Positions 35,582-47,042 of a DNA stretch of 64,000 nucleotides are shown one piece after another. Origin of the DNA: Seiridium cupressi (Eukaryota; Ascomycota; Sordariomycetes; Amphisphaeriales; Sporocadaceae); assembly GCA_036674765.1 (NCBI GenBank), contig JARVKI010000032.1:62001-126000 (forward strand), read 5' to 3'. Positions within the stretch are counted from its first letter, which is position 1. Each line of letters begins with the position of its first letter. The notes below the pieces were generated by a model. The model worked only from the letters and a program-made list of their open reading frames with translations. It was not told the DNA's origin and made no database searches. Made by a program: the position numbers and the translations under genes.

Positions 35582-36343
35582 ATGGCGCCCCTCTCCTCAG
35601 TCACAGCTGCAGCTCTGATGTTCCTGAGTTCTTGCCAGGCTCACTTCCTCCTGACATCTCCTACCCCGGCCGGCACCTTTGACGAAGACAGTGAGGGTAA
35701 TGCGCCCTGCGGCGGCATCACACCTAGTTTCTCATCTAGCAACATCACCAACTTTGCTGTGGGAGGCGACGCCATTGCCACACAACTCGGCCACCCTCAA
35801 GCAAACTGGCTGTACAGAATCACCACTGATGAGAGCGCCAGCGGCAACTGGACTCAAATCTATCCAATAGTCCAGCAGAGTGGCCTCAAGTTCTTCTGTA
35901 TCCCTACAGTCACGGTGCCAGAGAGCTTCATTGGTCAAACTGCTGTACTGAGTGTGGTTGCCGATGCGCCAGATGGCCTCCTGTACCAGGTATGTGGGAT
36001 ACGTCATTTTCGGTTGAATCCTTTCCTTTACTGACAACACTAGTGTGCGACCGTCAAGTTCGTGTCTGGTGTCAACTCAAATCTGCCAAGCGCTTGCGTC
36101 AACACATCAGGCGTTACTGGTTCTTTCGATACTGACGACAAGCTCACTGCTCTGGTTGACTCCACAAGCAGCAGCAGCGACTCCAGCTCGACTACTGGCA
36201 CGACCACCAGCGGCACTTCGTCGAGTACTTCATCGAACACTGGAAACGCTGCTCCAGCCACGTATGGTGGCTCAGTGGAAGGACTCCGAAGCCTTATCAC
36301 AGTCGGTGCGATGGTGGCCATCGGTGCTGCTCTGATGATCTAA
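35582..36343 (+). CDS. X325/BIM1-like GPI-anchored copper-binding protein (LPMO-like)
   Basis: Exons 35582-35989 and 36044-36343, a 54-bp intron, 235 residues. The signal peptide (MAPLSSVTAAALMFLSSCQA) would be cut just before His21, leaving an N-terminal histidine as in LPMO-like copper proteins. The mature chain begins HFLLTSPTPAGTFDEDSEGN; it has a second His (LGHPQANW) and paired cysteines (APCGG, FFCIP, YQCATV, SACVN). A Ser/Thr-rich stalk (about residues 170-200) ends in a hydrophobic tail (LITVGAMVAIGAALMI), giving a GPI-anchor layout. Members of this family (LaX325, Cryptococcus Bim1) bind Cu(II) but do not oxidise polysaccharides; Bim1 serves copper uptake with Ctr1. The adjacent reductase would reduce Cu(II) before import. 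Confidence 0.88.
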
Positions 36344-37137
36344 ATATCTGAAGAGGCGATCAGTTATGGGAAGAATCTAAAAAGAATTCCATAGTGGACA
36401 TAGCGTACGACATGAGTATATGATGACTTGATACCCCTAATTCTCGGAAAGTGGTGCCTCCAATCAGATGACTGTGTTAGTTGATTTCTTTGTAATCAGT
36501 GGACTGTACTAGAAAGGCAAGATCGCCTCAGCCACCGTTATGGCGAGCACATCAAGTAATGGCGCCAATGACGGTTTGTAGGAACCAAGGGCAGGCGGGC
36601 TGTGTTTGTCCTTTTTGCAGTGGTTGTACCTGGGGCACTTTGCGAGACCTCATCGCCTTGTCACGCGAGCTAATCAACCCTTTCCGCAGTCAACTTCCAC
36701 ACTATCTCTTTGGAACGAAAGCAAAATGAGTTCAAACTGCATCTTCCTCCCGTGTCGTCTTAGGAATGTCTGGTATGGATGTACTCCTACTTTGTATTAG
36801 TATCTCCAAGTACCTATGACCTTTTTGAATAACTCAGCGGCAAAATCAAGTGGCACACCAGCTGGAGACTTCAGAGATAATTATTAGTTCGGTAAGCATC
36901 TGTAGCCCGGGGATTCACGACAGCAAATAGAGCATTCATACAAAGACAACTCTTCATGGGGATCTTATCATACTCTCGCTCCGAACATGAGTCTACGTGA
37001 TCACATAATGCATAAATAGTAAAGCAATGATGATGGTATATCTCTCCGTAAAGAGTCAATAGGATTCTCCATGGCGACAACCTGCGTCGACTGACTACAA
37101 TATACCGAGAACCAACAATTTGACTGAGGGCATCGCC
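36344..37137. other. Intergenic
   Basis: 3' flank of the X325/BIM1-like gene. Nothing recognisable was seen before the small Cys-rich frame on the minus strand. Confidence 0.45.
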
Positions 37138-37473
37138 TTAAAGGTGCGCTGTATCGCCTTGCTCGAATTCCCCCTGGAAACAGTGGTCACAAACACTTTT
37201 TAACCTATGCGTGTCGCATGCAGTTTTACACCAAGATCGAAGACAAGGACCACTGTGGTTATCCTTTCTGATCTTGGTCTTCAAATTGCACACCAAAAAT
37301 CGAGATCTGTCCATGGCAGGGCAACCGCAAGAATGCACGACAGCGAAGGTCCAGCAGTAGGCCCTATCGGGAACCCTCACAAAGTAACCGCTGCAGTTGA
37401 TGATACGATCCGCCATGGTTATAGGCTGCTGGTCAGATAGGCAAGGATCAGTGGCGAGGGGTGACACGGACAT
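37138..37473 (-). CDS. Hypothetical small Cys-rich protein
   Basis: A 111-codon frame opening with ATG at 37473 (MSVSPLATD), with a second ATG at residue 20 (MADRIINC). It has about eleven cysteines in spaced clusters: YCW, HSCGCP, VCN, GPCLRSWCKTACD and CDHCF. The pairs look like zinc ligands of the small Cys-rich proteins common in filamentous fungi. No signal peptide is apparent, so a secreted effector is less likely. Cysteine spacing is the only evidence for coding, and a chance frame is not excluded. Confidence 0.42.
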   Translation of the reverse strand: MSVSPLATDPCLSDQQPITMADRIINCSGYFVRVPDRAYCWTFAVVHSCGCPAMDRSRFLVCNLKTKIRKDNHSGPCLRSWCKTACDTHRLKSVCDHCFQGEFEQGDTAHL

Positions 37474-37982
37474 GGCCTTTGTTCTTCCTCAAGTGTGGCC
37501 TGATGATAACCGATCAGATCGTTGGGGCTTCGGTCTGCGGAATGTGAGTGTTGAACTTCGTAAAGTGTGAGTTGCTGTGTTCAAGGGTAGTACTAAGGCG
37601 GATTTCAAGCAATTTAAGGACAATTGCAACATAATGTATTGGCGAAAATAATGTCTTTCATTGATTCATTGTGGTTCAGTCAAAGGGGCTTGATTAACCA
37701 TTTGTGTGTATTAAAGGCTCCTATTTTGGTTCCTATTTTGGCCTTTGTCAGTGCTTGATGACACTTGAGGCCGCGGTTGATTGGATGCGCATACTGACCA
37801 ACCCTTTATGAAAACGTATGTTTCCTACACAGCCACGGATCGCTTCAGACGCCTGTCACAAGGAGGTCTGGAATATAATTTTAGCAGTGTCACATGTCCG
37901 AATGGTTGAATTTCTCAAACCTTGGTAATGATGTATCTGGTTACTGCTATCAGAACTGTCTGTCTCTGCGAATAAGTTCCAC
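37474..37982. other. Intergenic
   Basis: Between the small Cys-rich frame and the 3' end of the carboxylesterase. AT-rich in the middle; no feature recognised. Confidence 0.45.
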
Positions 37983-39623
37983 CTAGCCAAGCAACTCTTT
38001 TGACACCTCTGGAGTATTGATGAACGCGATTCCTTCCTTTCGCCATGTATCATCTTCAACCCAGTTCTCTGTCGCATTGAGAACGATGTTCTTTGGCGCA
38101 TCTAAATCATACTTGGGCCAAGCCGGCAGGAGACTCTTACCTGTGCCCTCATCGCCTGTTCCGTTAGGATCCAAGTCATTGACAAAGTACGTATATGCCT
38201 GTCCGATGGCCTTTGCTAGTTGCAGGTGGCTGTCATACTGTGGGCTGGGGCCCAATAGCCCAGAGATGTTCTGGAAACTAAATGCTACATTCTGGAAATG
38301 CTTCACGCCGTCCCACTCGGCACCATTCCAGAGACGCTGATCAAAGCGGTAGCTGTATACGTCCACCCCAGCACTCGTGTATAGCTCCGCCATTTTACGA
38401 CGCTGAGAAACCATGACCAGGTCAGACCCAATGGAAGCAGCCCTTCGCCACTGCAGACCACGAGTTGGATGCCGAGTGCAATTGGTGATTGCATATGGAA
38501 CGGCGTAGCAGGGGTCGTCTGGATACAATTCAAAGAGCTTGCGTACTGTGGGGGGTGTCAATGGGTACGAGCGCCACGTGAAGATGGAGTTGAAGATGTC
38601 TTCTTCGGTGTTTGGAGTTCCTGAGATGGCAAAGGTCTCGTCCGTGTTGGCGCCCGTGATGATAGGCACCGCGTTGTATTTGCCTTCCTCGATGAGCTGG
38701 CTAGGGTATCCCGTCAAGAAGTCGCCATCAAGAAGAGGGTTCCAAACGACGCTGGGATGGGCGGCAAAGAGGGTAGCTTGACCAAGAGACCTGAGACATG
38801 CGAGTTGGTCTGTGACGCCCCAGCAGCCCACGGCTCGCGTGAGATTCTCTACTGCACTGTTGTACCAAGAGAGCGTTTCGACCTGCGCACCCGTTGGCCC
38901 ACCACTTTCCATGATGGCGCCGCGGAAGAGGCCATCATCGCGACCGTCATACGCAAACAGGTGATATGCAACACTCTGGGCACCAGCGCTCTCGCCCCAT
39001 ATGACGACTTCCTCTGGGTTTCCACCAAACGCGTCGATGTTCTCTTGGATCCAGTGTAAGGCGAGGCGTTGATCAAGTAAACCGGCGTTGCTAGAACCCT
39101 CGGCGAGGATCTGAGCTGTCTGCAAGAATCCCCACATGCCTAAGCGGTAGTTGATGCTGACAGCGATGAAAGGCTTGCCAACATCCTGGCTGACCTTGAC
39201 GATACCAGAGAGGTTGTATTGCGGATCAGCAGTGCTACCGGTGTACAGTCCACCACCAAAGATCCAAACGAGAACAGGGAGTGGTTCCGAGAAATTTCCG
39301 GCAGGCCTGATCACATTGACCGTCAAGCAGTCCTCCGAAATGTTGAAGGTCGTAGCGTATTGCATGCAACTATAGCCATATTGGGTTGCATCGCGTACGT
39401 CGTCGAAGGATTCGTTAATGCTTTGGGGCCAGCGATAGCGCAAGCTGCCAACTGGTGGCTGCGCATAGGGAATACCGAGGAATGCGTCTTGGTCCCAGTC
39501 TGCCAGGTAGCGGCCCTGGTATGTCCCGTTCAAGGTCTGAGCAGTGGGAGCTTGGGCCTGCGCTACGGGCAATGCGAGTAGACTACATATGCCGAGCAGG
39601 CGACGAACCGATGACAATATCAT
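37983..39623 (-). CDS. Secreted type-B carboxylesterase/lipase
   Basis: Single exon, 546 residues from the ATG at 39623; the frame runs 33 codons further upstream but opens only with GTG. A signal peptide (MILSSVRRLLGICSLLALPV, then AQAQA) is followed by an alpha/beta-hydrolase fold of the cholinesterase/type-B family. Seen landmarks: FLGIPYAQPPVGSLR, SEDCLTVNV, the oxyanion-hole FGGG, NYRLGMWGF, the nucleophile elbow GESAGAQS, an acid near NTDETF and a His in GVKHFQN. Several N-x-S/T sequons fit a secreted glycoprotein. It would hydrolyse carboxylic esters outside the cell; the natural substrate cannot be told. Confidence 0.93.
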   Translation of the reverse strand: MILSSVRRLLGICSLLALPVAQAQAPTAQTLNGTYQGRYLADWDQDAFLGIPYAQPPVGSLRYRWPQSINESFDDVRDATQYGYSCMQYATTFNISEDCLTVNVIRPAGNFSEPLPVLVWIFGGGLYTGSTADPQYNLSGIVKVSQDVGKPFIAVSINYRLGMWGFLQTAQILAEGSSNAGLLDQRLALHWIQENIDAFGGNPEEVVIWGESAGAQSVAYHLFAYDGRDDGLFRGAIMESGGPTGAQVETLSWYNSAVENLTRAVGCWGVTDQLACLRSLGQATLFAAHPSVVWNPLLDGDFLTGYPSQLIEEGKYNAVPIITGANTDETFAISGTPNTEEDIFNSIFTWRSYPLTPPTVRKLFELYPDDPCYAVPYAITNCTRHPTRGLQWRRAASIGSDLVMVSQRRKMAELYTSAGVDVYSYRFDQRLWNGAEWDGVKHFQNVAFSFQNISGLLGPSPQYDSHLQLAKAIGQAYTYFVNDLDPNGTGDEGTGKSLLPAWPKYDLDAPKNIVLNATENWVEDDTWRKEGIAFINTPEVSKELLG

Positions 39624-40074
39624 ATTCACGCAATTCGAGGAAGAAGCCTGGCTCTTGCGCAGCCGAGCATGGTTCACGATGCCACTCCCATTTTTATAGG
39701 TCGAGGCAGTCCAAGACGACACCAGTAAGGACTGCCACCGTTGGCCGGCCTGATTGGAGGAATAACATCGTCTAGTTGATCTCTCTATACAGTAGTCTAG
39801 CCCTTGCGGGGATCCAGGGTGCCGGCGCCAGGGTCAATTGCAATCTTACGGAATAAATGAAAACTTGGGGTAAGCGGAGAAATATTGGGGACGGGGAACC
39901 AGGGAAAGGGCCAAGCCGACTTTGGTATGGCCGTGAGTCGCGGTCTTATGCTGGTCAAATTACAATAAAGTTATTTTCCGGGGTTTGAAGACCTTCGGAT
40001 CAAGCAACTTGAGGTAACAATGCGTCGACCTCCTGGTTATATGCGAAAGGGTAACATGACAATGGCTAATAACA
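39624..40074. other. Intergenic, promoter side of the carboxylesterase
   Basis: Upstream of the carboxylesterase and downstream of the FAD oxidoreductase. No feature was recognised. Confidence 0.45.
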
Positions 40075-41710
40075 CTAAACTCTTCCTCTCCGACTGTGCG
40101 CCCTCGACTCCTGGCTCGCATCCAGAGTAGCTGGCCTCACACTCTGAGGGTTATGGAAAATATCAGTTGGATCCCAGCTGGACTTGATCTGGCCTAATCT
40201 GGCCAGGTTGGGTCCCCAATACGATTCTTGCGCATTTGTCAACGCGGGATCAACGTATCCAGGGTAAGTCGTCAGATTCTGGTCGGCCGTACTCTGGATT
40301 TCGTTGATGAGACCATTCATGAAGTCTCTGGTGGTTTGTGTCAGACCCAAAAGCCCGACTCCGTACCCTTGGCAGAACATGATCTTGTCCCGGTGGGAGT
40401 AGGCTGTAGCATTCATAGGAATATCGCTGATGGCACCTCCAGTAACGTCGAAGATCAGAAACCATACAGGTGTCCCGCGATCCGTGTTGTCGAGATAACT
40501 CATCATGCTGTCGATCTCGGCTCTTGTGAGTAGCTCATCCTCCCGGAATGCAAGACTTTTTGATGTGAACGCGCTTTGGAGATCGGAGATATAAAGCGCG
40601 GCATCCTCGGCTTGCTCGGCAACCACACCAAGCCAATCATCGAGAACAACAGAAATTTTGCCCGCCGGGATCTTGTCAGGAATGCCGGTGGCGTTGAACT
40701 CGTCCTCGGTGCCGTAAAAGGTAGCCGTAATCACGAGACCAAGCTCATACATGACTACTTCCGAGCCGAACCTACGGTCAAGGTTGGGGTCCGAGATGAG
40801 AGTCTGCCATTGCTCAAACACGTCGGCCATGTCAGCGTGTTTTCCAAACGTGGCGGTGAACGAATACTGGACAACACTGCCCGGCTCTGGATGCGTTTTG
40901 ACGACGAACTCGGTGATTACGCCAAAGCCAGCGCCCGCGCCTTTCAGGGCCTACACCATGTCAGCTGAGTCCCTCTAGCAGCCCGCCACGATTTGATGCT
41001 ACGTACGAAGAAGAGATCCGAGTTGAAAGTCTCGTTTGCGCGCTGGATGGTTCCATCCGCCGTTACAACCTCGACCTCGAGGACGTGATCTAAACACGAT
41101 CCCCACATCCGAGATGTGGGACCGAGACCGCCCTATACCAAAGAAAATTAGCGCCGAATAGCCTCAAGAAGGCTGGTCTAGCTTACGATAGTTGCGTGCC
41201 CACCAATTCCTACCCCAGGACAAGTACCGTGCGACATGGCACGTTTGCCATTGTCATGAAGCTCCTGCGTAACGTCGGAGAGGCGGTGTCCTGCGCCCAT
41301 TGTTGCCTGCCAAGTATCTGTATCCATGGAAAACTGCGTCATCTTCTGAAGGTCCAATACCAGTTCACCGTCGGTGCCTCCGAGGCCTATACAGATAGAG
41401 TTTAGAGATTGCTTGTGAGCACAGCTGTGTGGAGAGACTGTGGAGACATACCATAGTTGGCATATGAGTGGCCTCCAGACTTTGCTTGCACTTTGATATT
41501 ACTCGAAACGGCGCATTTGATGAACCCAGATACGTCGTCCGCGCTTTCCGGCCTTGTCACGGCGATAGGCGTGACTGGTAGATCGAGATTGTATGGCTTC
41601 ACCCAAGAAGCCTGGTATAGGACATTGTCTGGGTACGCGACGCAATCGCTTCTGCCGTTGCAGACATTGTTCAAGCAGTCGGCCAATGGTGAACTTGACC
41701 CCTGCCCCAT
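40075..41710 (-). CDS. FAD-linked oxidoreductase, glucooligosaccharide-oxidase/berberine-bridge type
   Basis: Four exons: 41710-41452, 41386-41187, 41132-41007 and 40950-40075, 486 residues. The frame upstream of 41710 opens only with TTG. The PCMH-type FAD domain includes KSGGHSYANYG, whose His matches the 8-alpha-histidyl FAD attachment site. It also has HGTCPGVGIGGHATIGGLG, whose Cys matches the 6-S-cysteinyl site, so the flavin may be bicovalently bound. The C-terminal BBE motif is present (SYWGPNLARL followed by WDPTDIFHNPQ). Related enzymes oxidise sugars or alkaloid-like substrates with O2, producing H2O2. There is no signal peptide (MGQGSSSPLADCLNNVC), so it is probably intracellular or unconventionally exported. 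Confidence 0.92.
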
Positions 41711-44345
41711 GGTGTTGCCGTTTCCGGGGGTTCCGGGGCGTTTTGAGAAGATCAAGTTCGTGTGTAAGCGGGCGTGAGAGGTTGAATTACGGAACTGGCG
41801 GGACGATTAGGGATATGAGGAATGTCGCGAAGACGGCGGGACCTGGTTCTGCTGAAGGGCGACGGATCAACAGTTAAATGAATCTCGTGGAACTCGGAGT
41901 TGTCTCCGGGGCGATGCGGTGATTTTAATTCACCGAGATTCCTGGAAGAGTGTGAGTGTAGCTCCGACTTGCCTAATCATCCGTACCTATGTAGTCAACC
42001 ATGAAGGGCAGTCAATGTTGGCAGGCATGGGCAAAAAGGCTTCGGCCATCGTAATGCAGATCGACACGCATGATATGCCAAGTGAAGCCGTCGGCTGCAT
42101 CGGGCTAGAAGGGACGAACAGCCCTTGCATAGTTGGCGGCTGCCTCGAGAAACGGCAGTGGCCCGTCATTATCAGTCATGATCTGAAGGCATCTCAGATT
42201 TCATAATGCTGGTACCTATGCATTCTAGAGCGAATCCGAGGTTGCCACCACTAAGAACCCTAGCTTACCGAGGACAACGCATAAGTGTCCTGCCAGATGG
42301 CATTTGAACAGCCAGTGATTCTGCAAGGGGCGGTGCAGGGGCCCGTATGCAAGACTACGCCAAGCAAAAGCAGGGTAGTCTAATCCTTGGGGAGCATCGC
42401 AGGAAATCATGGTACGACTCTCGTGAATGAATTCCCCGAGTTCACAATACAGCAACAATATCAGGCTGTTGTAAGGGTTTTATTTATCCCAGTTGGAGAT
42501 TACTGGTGTTCACCCTCAGCAGCGCTTCACTTGATCCAGTCAGCCGCTTGTGTCACCCTCCCAACAAACGGTTACTGGGTCCCGACCCCAATCAAACCTA
42601 ATTTCTAAGTTCCCTGTATTTTTCCGGGGTAGGGATCCATTGGCCTTGGTTGCTCCAAAGAGCAAATGACCTCACATGCTTAAAACATAGGAAAAAAACG
42701 TTTTTCCCTTGTCGCACGTTTCGCCTTCTAGTGTCTTTTTCTCGAACATTTTATTAGACCGCCTCTTGCTATGGCGTGCGCACAATGGACCTACTCCAAG
42801 ACCCGTTCAAGCAGCTGAAACTTCTCATTGAATAGTCCTTTAAAGCGACCATCGGATGGTTCCACCGCCCAGATCTAGCCCTCAGCCCTTTGCTAGTAAC
42901 GTAGCCGAAGCCAGCAGTACATGCGTCAATAGCCAAAAAGAACGTGGTCTCGCCCTTGACCTCAAATAGATATACCAGCTAGGTACTCATCGACTTTTCA
43001 AGCTCAGCAAGCCATCGGCTGCCATGAGCCACTACGAGTACAGGAGCCCAGACCAATGCCCTTCACTCATTGCATCCCAAACGCCTCTAGAAACGACTTG
43101 CCATTCTCTATAGGCACGACGATTAATAGCATGGGCCATATGTCGGCTTGGGTACCTCCGCTTGCCCCAGATGTTTTCATACATACTGGTAGTGAGACAA
43201 GGTCGATGCGATTAGATGAGATTCCTTCTTCTGACAGTAGTAGCTTAGTGCAACCTGCAAATACGTCATCGCAAAACTAGCACTACATGTCAAAAGCAGG
43301 CGGAGTGCAGCGGCCGGCCCCTCTTCCGGAGAGCTCAGCAAGACATTCATCCGAATTCAGCGCACTTCCGTGTCGGTGGACTTTATCGTGGCACACTGAT
43401 GAAGTGTCCGACGCGGTACTGCAGTAAACATGATGGTTTTTCCTATACTTCTACCACAAGAAGGGATTCCTGTTTTGCTCGCTGACCAACCCACAGCTTC
43501 TATCGCTGTTGTAACGGCCGACGATAAGCGATAGCCTCTGCTGGTCAGTTCACAGGTTACGTATCATGAAACAAAAAGCTGCCAGTCTGAACTTTCTTGG
43601 AAAAGGAGAGAGAGGTAGGTAGGATAACATGTTCTATTCCACTCCCAAAGGATCATATAATATGGCTATAATGAACCCAGCCATGTGATAAAGACGAAAT
43701 CTACTCCGGCCTGAAATTTGTAGCTGAGACTGGCTCCGTATTCTCGGTTTCGTTAGAAATCAATCCCTGCTGCGGCGCCGAACGGCGCTATATCGCCCGC
43801 TGAAATCTGGGGTCCGGGGAACGGGCTTCATATGCCCAAGACGACCCCGTGATCATGCAAGTGCCCGGACTACTGCGTTTAATAGCTTAGATGCCCGCTT
43901 GCCTTATCGGCTCTGGAGCCTGGTATGTAAGGTGGGACATGGTAACTGCAATCGTACGCTACTTTTACCTCGAGACTTTCAACTCCAACCAACCGTGCAT
44001 GGTACTTTCTCAATTTCGCATTTGCTCTCGGCACGCCAAAGTACATAACGGCCTTGACACGGCGCAAACACACAATTAAGCTTCGACGGCTCTGTGATTC
44101 CCCAGGCGTCTGTTACATGGCCCCAAGCACACAGACCGCATGTGTCTCGGTTCACATTCCAGCGAGCAGATATCGACATCTTTTCCTGACCACAACAACA
44201 CCTTGAAGTCACTCCAATTGATTGGACCGATCACGACCACCGGCTATAGCAAGAGTGGACGAAATAGTTATACCCGGTACCCGAATCAACAACCGAGTCT
44301 AAAACCCCGCAGCTATTCGTTTCCACTAACCTGGCAGAAGGCACA
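41711..44345. other. 2.6-kb gene-free stretch with a coding relic
   Basis: No intact gene. On the minus strand between about 43280 and 42840, protein-like stretches can be read in successive frames with stops between them (TSGASGGTQADIWPMLLIVV; VYLFEVKGETTFFLAIDAC; SGRWNHPMVAL). This is probably an old pseudogene of a family I do not recognise. The rest is featureless. Confidence 0.45.
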
Positions 44346-46693
44346 ATGATGTGGTTGCTGCTCCAGACGGCCACGACAACCCCACCTTGCGGCACCCCGC
44401 TTGCTCTATTGCGAGCTGCTGGACCATATTTCGGCAAGAATGACACAAGATATCTCATCGGCAATTCATGTGCTTCTGCCAGATGTTTCTCACGTTGTCG
44501 AAGTATACCATTTGCTCGTCGTGTCACTCATAGACCCAGGGTTCATTCTAGCCCGCAGCTCGATACTCAAGCTAAGTCTTCCTTGGCTCGTGGCTATTAT
44601 ACAAGTGACACAGGAATCATTGGACCGAAGCAGAACCTCCACGCTTCATACTCCCCCAAGAGTGTAAGTGCCAGCGCACGACGTCTCCAGACCAGCCTGA
44701 GCCTTACAACGACCGTTGCTTCCACGGCACTGAGGCCGTATAGCTCAGACAGCACGAGGTGGCAATTCCAGAACGTGGCATTGGAGCACGAACGAAACCG
44801 TGCCTATTCCACCACCCAGAAAACCAAGATGTACACCACCTCATTTGCCTTTTTCGAGGCGATATGGGAAGCAGGTGTCACCCATTGCTTCGTGAACCTA
44901 GGCTCGGATCATCCAAGCATCATTGAAGCAATGGTCAAAGGGCAGCGCGAAAAGAATGGGCAATTTCCTAGAATCATCACCTGTCCCAATGAGGTAGAGA
45001 TCACACTGCATCTAAATTGCGATGAGCTCACTAACTCGGTATAGATGGTAGCCATGTCCATGGCAGACGGGTACGCACGTCTCACGGGAAAACCGCAGGT
45101 GGTGATTGTGCACGTCGACGTGGGAACACAAGGTCTCGGCGCTGCTGTCCACAACGCAAGTGCTGGGCGTGCCCCAATTCTAGTCTTTGCCGGCTTGAGT
45201 CCCTTCACACAAGAGGGTGAAATGCGTGGTTCCCGGACAGAATACATCCATTGGATCCAAGATGTCCCAGACCAGAAGCATATCATCAGCCAATATTGTC
45301 GCTATACTGCCGAGATCAAAACCGGCAGGAACATCAAGCAGATGGTGAACCGTGCTCTGCAGTTTGCGACCAGCGATCCTCAAGGCCCTGTCCATTTGGT
45401 TGGTGCTAGAGAGGTCATGGAGGAGGATATTGAACCATATCACCTTGAACAGGGAGTATGGGATCGAGTAGAGCTTGGCGGACTTCCTCCAAAAGCCGTG
45501 GGCTCGATTGCTGAAGCATTGATTGGTGCTAAAAAACCACTGCTCATTACTGGCTCCAGCGGCCGTAACCACAAAGTGCCGCCTGCTCTCGTAGAGTTGG
45601 CCAACGCAGTCAAGGGGCTCAGAGTTTTAGATACCGGCGGTAGCGACATGTGCTTCCCAGCTTCCCATCCTGGCTGGCTAGGTCTGCGTTTCGGCGTTGA
45701 TACCGAGATCAAAGAAGCCGATGTGATTGTTGTGTTGGATTGCGATGTGCCTTGGATCCCTACGCAGAACAAACCAGCGGATACGGCAAAGATTTTCCAT
45801 ATTGATGTGGACCCCTTGAAGCAGATGATGCCACTCTTCTATATTGCAGCTCAACAGCGATATCGTGCTAATCCATTGCTTGCTTTACAGCAGATAACCG
45901 AGCACATCAAATCCGAGCTCAGTAGCAAGGTGGACTCGGCAGCAGCTGAAAAGGCTTGGGAGGCTTTGGAAGCCTCACACAAGAAGCGTCTGGATGACAT
46001 CGCTGCCAAGGCAGCCCCGTCGTCAGATGACACCTTTGGCACTGGACATCTGTGTCGGCGACTGAGAGAAAATTGCCCGAAGGATACCATTTGGGCCATT
46101 GAAGCCGTTACCAACACAGCGTTCACACATGACAATATCCAGCCGGAGCTACCCGGTTCATGGATCAACTGTGGTGGTGGTGGCCTGGGGTGGTCCGGTG
46201 GTGGTGCATTGGGCATCAAGCTGGCCACTGATACGGAAAACGGTGGTCCAGGAAAGGGGAAGTTTGTGGTACAGATAGTTGGCGACGGAACCTTCTTGTT
46301 CAGCGTACCTGGAAGCGTGTACTGGATCTCCAAGAGGTACAATATTCCCGTTCTGACGATTATCTTGAACAACAAAGGTTAGTACACGCGGCGTCCCTAG
46401 AATTCTCAGCGATCGAGTACTGACTATGCTTAGGATGGAATGCTCCGCGGAAATCTCTTCTTCTCGTTCATCCAGAAGGAGCTGGTTCCAAGGCCACGAA
46501 TGAGGAGATTAACATATCGTTCCACCCTGTCCCAGACTACTCCGGTATCGCAAAGGCGGCTGCAGGAGGAGATCTTTTTGCTGCGAAGATCGATAAGGCT
46601 TCAGAATTGGATGGCATCTTGCAGAAGGCCATCGAGACAGTTCAAGGAGGACAAAGTGCTGTTTTAGATGTCAAGGTGAACCTTGGCTGCTAG
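44346..46693 (+). CDS. Thiamine-diphosphate enzyme (acetolactate synthase/benzoylformate decarboxylase family)
   Basis: Exons 44346-44993, 45045-46377 and 46434-46693 (introns 51 and 56 bp), 746 residues from the first ATG. The catalytic part starts at Met162 (44829, MYTTSFAFFEAIWEAG) and is about 585 residues, the usual length. ThDP-site features: the activating Glu in CPNE joined to MVAMSMADGYAR, and the Mg/ThDP motif VGDGTFLF...NNKGW. A central nucleotide-binding-like domain lies between (KKPLLITGSSGRN). Relatives decarboxylate 2-keto acids and join or release the aldehyde unit; which reaction applies here is open. The first 161 residues are rich in Ser, Arg and Thr and contain ARGYYT, RPYSS and RAYSTT, resembling mitochondrial-processing sites; alternatively this is 5' UTR and Met162 is the start. 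Confidence 0.88.
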
Positions 46694-47042
46694 TCGCATT
46701 TGTTTTGAGACGCCAGCGCTACCGGGCTCCATGTTCTGGTCTTGCCAGCCCGATCTAGATAGGATGATCGTGATGCATCGCGTTACTTCAGAAGCAGAGT
46801 GTCCCGCCATTAAAGAGTATACGGTCTTATTACAAGTAGATGTAAATAAATGTACGTACACGTTATGAGAACGTCTGCTTTTTGTGTCGAAGTACTACTA
46901 CTTTATTATCGAAAATGAAAATGAGAAACTGTAGAATTTATCGTCAAACTACGGACCGTAAGCGAACTGGTGACGAGGTTACGAGAAACCGATATTACAT
47001 TGCTTATTGTAGCTTTTTGTTTTGTAGTTGAACTCATACCGC
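46694..47042. other. Intergenic between convergent genes
   Basis: 3' flanks of the ThDP enzyme (plus) and the sulfatase pseudogene (minus). AT-rich, with no feature recognised. Confidence 0.5.
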
